The position numbers were made by a program, and so were the translations under genes. Positions 22,076-32,606 of a DNA stretch of 64,000 bases are shown piece by piece. The number at the start of each line of letters is the position of its first letter. The stretch's first letter is position 1. The notes beneath the pieces were generated by a model, which saw only the letters and a list, made by a program, of their open reading frames with translations, was not told the DNA's origin and searched no databases. This DNA is from Cepaea nemoralis (Eukaryota; Mollusca; Gastropoda; Stylommatophora; Helicidae): the NCBI GenBank assembly GCA_014155875.1, contig JACEFZ010005530.1, positions 85,168-149,167 on the forward strand. The letters run 5' to 3'.

Positions 22076-22975
22076 CATTTGCATATTACTCTTTATAACC
22101 CGATTGCAACAAGACAGATAATCTTTCAGTAGGATATCCTTGTCACGCAGAACCAAGTGCTCTTGGCATGACAAGGTTTGGACATCCCTGGGATTTCTCC
22201 TTATAACTGGAGATTGTGGATTGTGGAACTATAACGGCGAAGGCAAGTCTCTTCTACTGTCACCATAAACATCAGCATGTTTTCTGGCAGCCACGTTTTC
22301 AGCAAATGTTGACAACAATTTATCATCGTTTGTTTTGTCATGTCTTAAAACGGGAGGAACCTAGCAGACGACACACTTTTCTCATGTTCAGCTTGTTGTG
22401 TATCATTCTAATAAATATTGTTTGGTACTAGTTTTACTGTACCAGCTGTCTCCTCAGGTTCGATTTTTCGATCCTGATCAATGTTTTTCTTCGCTTTTGT
22501 TTCATTTCCTTCATTGCACCCTGAAAATTTTCTCTCATAAGTTCACATAACTGCACAATTTGAGCGGCCATAAATGAACTGTTTACACCAATTTGTTTTC
22601 CCCAACTGAACCATTAGAAAAGTCAGGAATAATGAAAGATTGCTTCCATCTGTAGGTATTTTATCGCAACCCTTGCCCCTGCCTTCTGAAAGATTGTTGG
22701 ACCAGCAGGTTAGGTTAGCAGGATGTGTTACGGCATGCACAGTTGCAGGAGAACCCGTTAAAGAAACAAAAGGATTTTGCGCATGTTCAGTACAAATTAT
22801 GTAAACAATAATAGGCTCTGAATATGACTTGTGCCAACTGTCTCATGTTACTCCGTTAAAGTCAGGTTAAAGACTTATGACCCGCTCCTTGTATTGCTTT
22901 CCAAATAACAATGTTTTCTTTCCGATGAAGATCTTGTTCAACGCTCACAACCTATCTGATCTTCAACTATCTACA
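22076..22975. other. No recognisable feature
   Basis: 900 bases with no gene, array or known dispersed repeat that I can identify. Confidence 0.4.
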
Positions 22976-23530
22976 CAATAAACCAGTTAATCTGACATTC
23001 AACGATCTAAACTATAAATAGTAAATCTGACATTCAACGATCTACACAATAAACCAGTAAAACTGACATTCAACGATCTACACAATAAACCAGTAGGCCC
23101 TAAATCTAACATTCAACGATCCGCACAATAAACCAGTTAATCTGACATTCAACGATCGTAACAAGGAACAAGTAAAACTGACATTCAACGATCAAAACAA
23201 GGAACAAATAAATCTGACATTCAACGATCTAAACAAGGAACAAGTAAAGCTGACATTCAACTATCTACGCAAGGAACAAGTACAGCTGACAGTCAACTGT
23301 CTACACAATAAACCATTAAATCTGACATTTAACTGTTACACAATAAACCAGTAAATCTGACATTCAACTGTTAGACAATAAACCAGAAAATCTGACATTC
23401 AGTTATCTGCACAAGAATTAAATATATCTGGCATTCAACGACCATCACAAGGAACACACATGCCAATAGTTAACAGTCCATACAAGGAATGCGTTTATCT
23501 AACATTCAACGATATACACAAGGAATTAGT
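22976..23530. repeat. 36 bp degenerate tandem repeat, about 14 copies
   Basis: The core ctgacattcaacgatctaca plus caataaaccagtaaat repeats at about 36 bases. Later units switch to acaaggaacaagtaaa and lose regular spacing toward 23530. Confidence 0.85.
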
Positions 23531-23708
23531 GCACATTAAAGCAATTGAACAATAAAGATAACCAAGAGATGGCTGTAGTGCAGATTGTCAGAGTATATTA
23601 CTGTAAGGTGTTAAAAAAAAAATAAAATATAAGATAGGGTTTCATATGACGCGTTGTCTAGGGGCATTCCGGATGGATGGATAATCATTCCCAAGCAGCC
23701 CTCTAGAG

Positions 23709-24386
23709 CAGTATTTCCCAACCTTTTTTGTGCTATGCCCCACTTAAGCCTTTCTAAAATTCTTATTCCCCCACCCCCTCCTACCCACCCCCACCCCCAA
23801 CATATGCAAATTTTTAACATTTCAACAATTGAAATGTTCACTAAAGAAACTTGAATTTTTTTTAGAAGGGCGCATGGTTCCCAGAGGGGCTAGAGGCCCC
23901 CCCCCCCCCCCCCCCACGTCCCTGTGTGTCGGTTGTGTTGGGTGAATTTGGTTTTGTTTGCGGTTACCCCAAACAAGCTGGTTACCCCGCCTCCCCCTTT
24001 TTTGTGTGGACCCTTAGTCTCACTGTGAGCTATTGTCCACAGTGGTCCACCAGGACCACATCTAAGGTGAAGATATGTGATGGGTTTTTATTTGATCATC
24101 CCGGCCCCCGACCAGACCAGGCGCACTACTGGGGGGGGGGGGGGAGCAGCAAAGGCACTAGATCAGTGCTTCCCAACCTTTTTGTGCTATGCCCCACCTA
24201 AGCCTTTCTAAAACTCTTATGCCCCCCCCCCCCCCCAACATATGCATCCTTTTTAATATTCAAAAATTGAAATATTCACTAAAGAAACTTGAATTTTTTT
24301 TAGAAGGGCTCACGGTTCCCAGAGGGGCCAGAGCCGCCCCCCCCCCCCAGTCCCACGTCCCTGTGTGTCGGTTATGTTGGGTGAAT

Positions 24387-24418
<32 letters not shown>

Positions 24419-24958
24419 GGCGGTTACCCCAGACAAGCTGGTTCCCCCGAATCCCCCTTTTTTGTGTGGACCCTTAGTCTCACTGTGAGCTATTGCCCAC
24501 AGTGGTCCACCAGGCCCACATCTAAGGTGAAGATATGTGATGGGTTTTTATTTGATCATCCGACCCCCGACCAGACCAAGCGCACTACTGGGGGGAGAGC
24601 AGCAAATGCACCCGATCCTAGCCAAAGGACCGATAATCACTAGGACATTATTGAGCAAACACAGTAAGTAAACTTTTCAAAACATATAATGGAGAACATG
24701 ACATTCAAGTACAAAATAATTTTAATGAAAGATTTTTATATATAATTTTAATTATTAGTAATTATTTAAATTTAGTGAGATCCTTGCGCTTGATGCTTGC
24801 TGCAAAAAAGATTTTATGTCAGGTTCCAATTTAATTAACTTCAGTCTCAAGTCTCCCCGTTTTGTTATATCCAGCCGATTTCTTCCATTTTCGAATTGCC
24901 CCCCTTAACAGTCGAATTGCCCCCCTGTGGGGCGTGGGCCCCACGTTGGGAAACACTG
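23709..24958. mobile_element. Non-autonomous hAT element with 8 bp target duplication
   Basis: The ends are inverted: CAGTATTTCCCAAC at 23709 and GTTGGGAAACACTG at 24958, with cccac-rich sequence inside. The flanks are ctctagag at 23701-23708 and again at 24959-24966, the 8 bp duplication typical of hAT transposons. No transposase is present. The first about 455 bp are repeated: 24165 restarts with cagtgcttcccaacc and re-reads the same order of motifs. C and G runs of 14-25 bases mark both halves. A related 757 bp copy is at 51138-51894. Confidence 0.85.
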
Positions 24959-24966
24959 CTCTAGAG

Positions 24967-25690
24967 TAGTTTAAGTTCCTACACAGAAATAGAAAACAAA
25001 AGATTCCTCTATAAGGCTAATCGAGATCCTGGCAATTCACCACAGCAACAGAGGAATCTGTTCCCTCAATAATAGACGTTGACTGTGTGTTGTCTGCCAG
25101 CCTGATCGAGATCTCACATTATATGTATCAACAATGACATATGTCAATTGGACTCAACAACCATTGACTAAAACATCCACAATGAAATGTACTCAACAAC
25201 AGTTGAACAAAACATTCACAATGAAATGTACTCAACAACAGTTGAACAAGACATTCACCATGAACTGTACTCAACAACCATTTTTAACACCACCCTTGTG
25301 TTGAGAAAACTGGAGGGGTCTAGTGAAGATCTAGGATCCACCTAGTGGCTTTATATACACTTCAAACATTGCATATGCATAGATAACACAGTCAGTGAAA
25401 GAAACTCAGATACTTCATCCAAACCAACCAACAGCCTCCCAACCTATTACCTTGATAACTCTCCAATCATCAACATCATTAACAACATCACTAAAGCTCC
25501 TCTTTCAACAACAATCTTAAAATAAACCATGTACTATCTCCTTCAGTTGGCACTGGAGAAAGAGTTCTCTTCTTCTGGGCAAAACACAAGTTCGTACACA
25601 CTGCCCTGTTTCTTATGATCTCGCAGCCAATAATAAGCGGTGTTAGGTAAAGTTTACAGGTAGCAGCTTTCCTCATGATACATCCACCTC
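24967..25690. other. No gene; small three-copy repeat
   Basis: About three copies of actcaacaacagttgaacaa with a roughly 46 base period lie at 25145-25275. The rest is unassigned. Confidence 0.45.
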
Positions 25691-26032
25691 AAGCTAACTT
25701 TCTCCTGTGATGTAGTTTTGAAGGAATATAACTATAATGAATCCTTAGCGGTGGCGAGACTGCCTGTTGAAGCTGAAGCCTGGAGGTCTTTCAATAAAGT
25801 TGAGCATCCACTCATCATGATAGCAGGAAGGTAAATTCTCGGTACGTTTTAACAATGACGTCCTGAAGACCATCCAGTAGTTAGTTGACTTTGGTCAAAC
25901 ATTCTTACAGCATTCATCAATGCAAATTCAGCCTGTTTAAGTTTCCGGATGGGAATAAAAGCTAAAACACTCATTCCTGGACATCAGCTAGTAATCCAAA
26001 TGAATAAACGAATATCCCAAAATCTTCCTCTT

Positions 26033-26371
26033 CTAGAATAAGCCACAACTATTATTGAGCTGGGCTAGAAAGTTGCTAATAAATGCCGATAATCCTGTTT
26101 CTAGGAATAACATGAGAGTTTCCATAGATACACAGTCCTTAACCTTCCATGTGCCTGCCTGGGGCAAACTGAGGCTAGGGAGTCCTTTAATATATACGGT
26201 ATCCCTCTTCGCGGTTTCTTGAAGGTAGATCCTCAGAGCATTGCAAACAATATTGACCTTCCCTGTGTTCATGTTCAGAGAACAGAGCATCTCAGCTGCC
26301 ATTAGTAAAGCTTTAAAATGTGATGAAGGTTTAGGCTGGTAAATCCAACCAGTAATCACTGGACTCTCCAC
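26033..26371 (-). other. Unrecognised open frame, possible exon
   Basis: An 112-codon open frame with balanced composition, including HFKALLMAAEMLCSLNMN and LMLFLETGLSAFISNFLAQL. It is not repetitive and does not look like a transposon protein I know. A possible acceptor AG precedes it at about 26362 (gagagtccag). It ends at a stop with no donor needed, so it could be a terminal exon or simply a chance ORF. I cannot assign a function. Confidence 0.2.
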
Positions 26372-26399
26372 ACATAAGAAGTTGAAGATTTGAGACTGG

Positions 26400-27155
26400 G
26401 ACTAGTACTTGGTTGTCCCAACTATAAGGCCACCCCACCATCCCTTTCTCTGTCAATGCAAAAATACAAAAAACCATTGCTATACATTTGTACGAAAATC
26501 AAATGTCATGATCAAAGTATCAACAAGCACAAAAGGAAACTAAAGGAAAAGTGGAGGAGAAGTTAGGGTGTTACTCGTGCACCAATCCCTTCGTTCTGTT
26601 GATGGAGTGTAATCCACTCGGATGAACTGTGGGTGATATCTTCTCACTGCTCACCCCTATTCGTGATTGACACTGAGACTTCTTGCTGAGTTGGGGACAC
26701 CATACCCAACCAACCATCATGATAATACAACTCATCCAGATATAACAAAGACATCATAAGACCCAAAGAGCATGAGACCTAGGCATCATGAGACAGACAT
26801 CATGGGACACACATCATGAGACAGACATCATGAGACATACGTCATGAACTGACAAATGGCAAGTAGCCATTGATGAGACCAAACACCAATCCCTGCGGGT
26901 GGTACTTTGGTACAGATATGTCCTATCCCATCCACACTCATACGGCAAAGCCGGTCCTCCCCATCTTAGGCTACACCCGATTCACAAATGCCATCCTTCA
27001 TCACCATAAAGTCATTTGCTCTTCCCCACTGGGCAACCTTAGTACCTCTCCAACAGCAGGTAGGCAACATTTATTAAACAACATATTCACATGTGCAACA
27101 AAACACAATGAAAAAAAAACAACACATAGAATCCTCCCAGGAATTAATGCATGAG
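26400..27155. other. No gene; short catcatgagaca repeats
   Basis: 26775-26848 holds four to five copies of catcatgagacagacat-type units of about 17-26 bases. Nothing else is recognised. Confidence 0.45.
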
Positions 27156-27159
27156 CCAT

Positions 27160-27870
27160 CTGTCACACGACGTTCTTTATGATCAGTGCTCGATGTTGTT
27201 GACGATAAGTTTCGTGTGATGGTCGTTGTCTAGGTAACGATACTCCTGGAGTGTCAATTGAGCTATCTAACTGTCTTGCAATATAACTCACCCCCGCAGT
27301 GCACATTCACCAGTCATTAAACAAGATTCAGTTGGCGCACATAATCCTTTATTACAGAAATAACACAGACTCACGGAACATATGTATATATCCAGAAACA
27401 ATGGAATCCATAGACTATAAATATTCTCCTCACAATTTAACCAGCACACATCAATGCCTTCTCAAGCCTGCTTCATATCAAATCCACAAGACAGGTAATC
27501 CAGCTCCTATCCACCGCTGGACCTCACACAATACACCCACACACTGGGTCTTAGTTTCCACTAACTATATCACCCACTCTGGGTTCAGGCCCTCACTCAC
27601 TATAGAACCCACTCTGGTTCAGGCCTGTCTTCACAACTAGGAGAACAACACAACACGGAGATCTCTAACTCCGCTTCTCCTTAGACTACCGACCAGTTCG
27701 GCATCTACACATCAACTGTCTTGAAGTCCCTTGACTTCACACAAAACTAAACTGTCCTTCGGCGACCGACTCCTCACTCGGTCCCAGCTTCCACTGGCTA
27801 GTCACCTGTTTTCCACTGTCTTTTAACTCTACTGTGTAGCCCCTTCCTGGGCTCCCTACAACATTACACC
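27160..27870 (-). repeat. Candidate solo LTR
   Basis: On the minus strand the block starts near tgtaatgttgtagggagccc, carries a TATA-like aatatttatag (about 27415), AATAAA about 75 bases later (about 27350) and ends near cgtcgtgtgaca. That layout fits an LTR. No second copy, no internal region and no clear target duplication were found, so this is an inference. Confidence 0.3.
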
Positions 27871-27871
27871 C

Positions 27872-29340
27872 CAGCCTAAAACTGTCTTCCTCCCCATCCA
27901 CCCTAGGGTCTTCCACTCACAACCGCCCCATTATTTCTCAGGGTTGATTGTTTTACTCGTAGCCAGGTCACTCACCTTACTGTCAATGACCCAGGCATAT
28001 GTCACCATCCAATATATATATTCATCTAACATAGACAAAGGTTTGAACTCATATTGTCTTTTCCCCCTGACCATTAGGAACAGGGGTTTTGTGAACGCAG
28101 TTCGTAAACCCAACTACTGTTGCAAGATAACAAGTGCACCAACTTCATAGATAAATTGCATTATGGTAAATATTTAAGAGTGCTTTCAGCAATTCTCATG
28201 AACATAAAATATTCGGCCAGTTGTCACAGCAATTGTGTAATGCTGGCGTCTAATGCACGTCTTGCAAACAGATGATATGATGCGTCTGTATTTCTTCTTA
28301 TATGAGATTATAATTCATAAACCCAACATACAAGTCCTTTAAATATAGTCATCATTTTCATGGAAAAGATTACATGTCAAATCACACATTCTGAGCACAA
28401 GAGTCGTAAATCACAGACTCTCTAGAACGTTCCTACAGTTTGATTAAGAATGTGCAATGATGTGCGTCCATAGGGAAGTTCTATAACACATAAAGGTTGC
28501 AGATATGCATTGAGAGTGAGATAACATTTACCAAGCATACAGCAGAATTCTCATAGCAGACGAAACGATAGACATGGTAAAATATTCAGTGTGTTAGACA
28601 TGTCAGTTTGTCAGAAGCAAACGTTCAAATTAACTTCTCAATGAAGCTCTGATCTCACACTTTCACATTTCTCATACAAATACACCGATACGCGTCTCTT
28701 TCTCATCACTAGGCACGGCCATAACATTTAAAATGAGTTTATAGTCATACCTGTGAACATAGAGAGAACGAAATTGGACGATGAATTTCACCACATCTCG
28801 AAAGCGACCAGTCCAGATGAAATCTACATGGCTAATGCTATGCTATGTTTTTGACCGGGATCAGATGGAATCTCTCGGCAGTCTTATCGAATCAGCCAAT
28901 CAAATGACTGCTTGCGCCCTTTCAAACTGTGCTAACCTAGTGCAACGTGTTCCAGAACATTCGATCTCGAAATAACCCTGATGTCATATCATCAGTAGGT
29001 ACACCGTTTTATATGTATAGATTTGGCAAATCCCCTATTCACTGAAAACTTGGATGAATGACCACGACATATCACAACTACCTAAGTAGGAGATAATACT
29101 AGTTTTTGACGATTTTTATTCCAAAGCAGTTGTTATTTAAAATAATGAATGTTTGATATAAAGGGATTACAATAACACAATGGATCAAGCACCAAGTGAA
29201 ACTAAGACTGTGATATAGTTACTTAACGTGGCACCAAGCAGAAACAATAAGACTTGAAAAAAAAAAGTAATGACGCATGAAGAAACCAATAAAAACATGC
29301 TGTCTTATCTGATATAAAAAGAAGCTCCAGTGCGGCGAGG
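27872..29340. other. No recognisable feature
   Basis: Only a short SINE C-like fragment (tgaacgcagttcgtaaaccc, 28091-28110) is seen. No coding evidence. Confidence 0.4.
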
Positions 29341-29344
29341 TTAC

Positions 29345-30640
29345 GTTAGCTTAGAGGGCACATTGCCCTGAAAGTAGTTCAACGCCTTTTATGATAAACA
29401 TGCTGTCACTTGTGCGGTGACAGTTCTTTCCTTGAAGCAGATATCTATGATTAACAAGGTGCCAACAGTGCGGAGACAGCTGCCTTTTGAGGCGGACACA
29501 TCCGATAAACATTTTGCTATTTGTACGGTGTCAACTTCCTCCATGAATATAAAACTTCTGAACAACACTCTGACATTTAGGAGGAGTCAGCTTCCTCCTT
29601 GACACTGGGATATCTGGTAACACGCTACCAATTGAATTGTGCAGAGACAGCTGCCTCCATGAGTCTGATATTTCTGATAAACAAGCTCATAATTGTGCTG
29701 AGACTTGAGACTGATAAGCTGATAAATATGCACCCAACTGTGCCAAGATTTGAGGCAGAAACAGCTGAGAAGTATACTCCCAACTAGGCCTAGACTTGAG
29801 ACTGACACAGGTGTATAAACACGCTCCGAACTGTGTCGAAACTTATAGCTAACACAGCTGTATCAATTGTGCCAAGACTTCAGGCTGTCACCTCTGATAA
29901 ACACTCCCCTAACTTTGCCGGGACTAGACGCTCACAGTGTATAAACATGCTTTCAATTGTGCCAAGACTTCATGCTGTCACCTCTGATAAACACTCCCCT
30001 AACTTTGCCGGGACTAGACGCTCGCAGTGTATAAACATGCTTTCAATTGTGCCGAGACTTGAGACGGTCACCTCTGGTAAACACTTTCCTAACTGTGCCA
30101 AGACTTCAGGCTGAAAATATTGAATTTATATATATATGAATTGAGAAATACGTCCCAACTTGGTCTAGACTTAAGGCTGTCACCTCTGATAAACCTGTTC
30201 CCAACTGTGCGAGACTTGAGGCTGACGCCTCTGATAAACACGGTCTCAAATTGGCCTAGACTTCAAGCTAACACAGCTGATAAATATTCCTCCACTGTGC
30301 CGAGATTCGAGGCTGAAACAGCTGAGAAATATGCTCCCAGCTGTGTCTAGACTTGAGGCCGACACCTGTGACAAACACGCTTCCAGTTGTGCCGAAACTT
30401 GAAGCGATAACCTCTGATAAATACTCCCTCAACTGTGCCGAGACTTGAAACTGAAACAGCTGATAAACACACGACAATTTGTGCCGAGACTTAGGGCACG
30501 TACGTCTGAACACACGGCCATTTGTGCCGAGACTTAGGGCAAGTACGTCTGATACACACACTCCCTATTGTGCCAGACTCGAGGCTGACACCACTGATAA
30601 AACGCTCTCCGAAATGTCCGGAATCAACTTTATCCTTGAA
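29345..30640. repeat. Degenerate 46 bp tandem repeat, about 28 copies
   Basis: Units built on gccgagacttgaggctgaca plus cctctgataaacacgctccc repeat at about 46 bases, with heavy divergence. 29880-30060 contains a better-conserved double unit of about 92 bases (gccgggactagacgctcaca and gtgccaagacttcatgctgt). Confidence 0.8.
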
Positions 30641-30983
30641 TCTGACACCCTGCAATCAATTTAGATTTCGCTGATGCTCGCTGACACTAATGACCCAGTT
30701 GAAAGCTTCAATTAGCGTTCAGCATTTCCACATGATTATATACTTTGCCTCACATGGCCACAATTTATCTACAAATATTTTCTGTGTCACATGAGAACTG
30801 TACAGTGTGAACAGTTTAATGAGCTTCCTTCTTACTGCTGTCCTGCGTGACATATAGGCTGAAATGCCCGCTGAAATTAACGACAATCGTAGAAATGTGT
30901 AGAAATGTATATCGGTATTCTAAAGACTAAATCGTTCGCTCTCGGTTTTGCTGGTCAATTTACCACTAATACAAGTACAAGAT

Positions 30984-31209
30984 ATGAAGTGGTCAAGCCG
31001 TCTGACTCGGGATCCGAAGGTTGTGGGTTCGATTCTGTGCCGCGTCCTTCGGTTCACGAATGCCTTTTCGGTTACTCCTGGGGGTCGTCGCTGGAGCTAC
31101 GGAGTTCGTGCTTTGTGCGACGCTTTCCGCGCTGCCTAAAGAGAGTGAGCCATATGGGGAAAACCCGGTGCAATGAAGTCGACCCTGTCCACTTTTAAGC
31201 GACTTTTAA
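30984..31209 (+). repeat. SINE B copy
   Basis: Near full-length: aagtggtcaagccgtctgac, gttgtgggttcgattctgtg (B box), gctacggagttcgtgctttg, and a 3' end cacttttaagcgactttt. A SINE E follows at once. Confidence 0.85.
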
Positions 31210-31395
31210 TATTTTTGGGACTAGAATGTCGGATTCTCCTTCAGAAGATCCGGGTTCGAATCCTCGGTAAGGTGGATTTTATTTTCTGTCGAGGGAGGGG
31301 GGAAATAAAACCTTAACCTGCATAGTTCACGGCGACTGCACTAGCCAGGCCGCCTTAATCCGGCAAGCTCAAGATCCCCCTGTACTACACAGCAA
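31210..31395 (+). repeat. SINE E copy
   Basis: A tRNA-like head with agatccgggttcgaatcctc (B box), a body ttttattttctgtcgaggga, and aacctgcatagttcacggcg. A second copy is at 35803-35975 in reverse. It abuts the 3' end of SINE B, so it may have inserted at that tail. Confidence 0.7.
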
Positions 31396-31439
31396 GGTAC
31401 TGTAGGCAGTAGATGGCTGTTTGACAGTGGTAAAATAAC

Positions 31440-31856
31440 ATCACAATAACAGGTTTAGTTTTAGTTTAGTCGACGGATCAACATCACGGCACAAGGGTGT
31501 AACCCATAAGTGTTCCGTTCTACTCCTAACTCAAGCCTGAGTCCGGAGAAACTCAGCTCAGTAGCACGAACTCCGTAGCCCCGGCGGGGATCCTAAAATA
31601 CTTTGGGTAGATTTTTAGCTCGAAATTGTGCCCGGGCAGCGCCATTAGGCTACTCTTTTTCGATTTCAAACTGCCAAGAGATATTTTACGTGCTCAACAA
31701 TACACACGGGCGTCCGATCTCACTACCCAGAGACCAGGGGAAAGTTTGTTACTAGACGTCCACGTGAAAAAATCCTGGCCCTCACCGGGGCTTGAACCCG
31801 GGACCTCCAGCACTCGAGGCGGACACCATACCTCGAGACCACTCACCCCCCATAAC
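31440..31856 (-). repeat. SINE F copy with a core shared with SINE B
   Basis: The minus-strand head is gggtgagtggtctcgaggta (A box) and cccgggttcaagccccggtg (B box). About 250 bases on, it has ggggctacggagttcgtgct, the same 17-base centre as SINE B although head and tail differ. It ends in a ttag-like tail (gtttagttttagtttagt on plus). Confidence 0.65.
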
Positions 31857-31919
31857 TAACGGGTATTGTAATATTGTAATGGGGGATTCTTTTACGCGCG
31901 TTAAAGCGCATTGGGTGCA

Positions 31920-32142
31920 CATGGTGCCAAACCCATATTTGTATAGACCAATCGGCACTCGGTGGGTCATGTGGTCAGTATCACCCCGGGCGCTCTACTT
32001 CCCATTAAGTTTCCTGGTACCCATTTTAGACTGGATCGGCATGGAAGCCCAGGTTAATCTTCAAAGTCTCCTCAATGTGGATTCAAACCCATGACCACCG
32101 GCCGGTAGGCATGTGTCTAGCCACAACACTCCTGGGTATCCC
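31920..32142 (-). repeat. SINE G copy
   Basis: Plus-strand text gaccaatcggcactcggtgg, tttcctggtacccatttta and ggattcaaacccatgacc match the copy at 39874-40089 closely. Confidence 0.75.
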
Positions 32143-32445
32143 TAAGCAGGCTAGAGAAAATAAGCATGCAGATAACAAAGTATAGAGAGAACAGTTAACA
32201 AGCTAAACATCTGCAAGTTATAGATCTACTCGACTAGGCCCCGAGGGTTTTCTCACAGTCTCATAATTGACCGGTGACAGAATGCATGGCGCTCACTTTG
32301 TTCAGCCATTTCCCGTGTTAGTTCCAGAGAAAAAATCGATGCCCAGAAAACTTACAGTTTCTTTCACTACAACTCACAGGAGTTTCACTGGCTGGAGCAT
32401 AAAACTTAGTATACAATAAAAGGGGGAAAAACGTTAGTGGTTGGT

Positions 32446-32606
32446 TCTCTACAGGACGTGGCTATCACACCCAGCACGTATTGGTTTTTCTCATATTCTA
32501 GACAATTTTCCGTTCAGTAGTTTGCCGTTGCTCATACCATTGTGAAAATCAACGCAAAGCAGTCTGATCCACGCGGCTGACTTCGAACCAAGTATGTCGG
32601 CATGAG
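32446..32606 (-). repeat. SINE C copy, head replaced by minisatellite
   Basis: Starts caggacgtggctatcacacc and includes ccgttcagtagtttgccgtt and cgcaaagcagtctgatccac. It stops at acttcgaaccaagtatgtcg, where the 14 bp array begins. The A-box half is missing. Confidence 0.7.
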
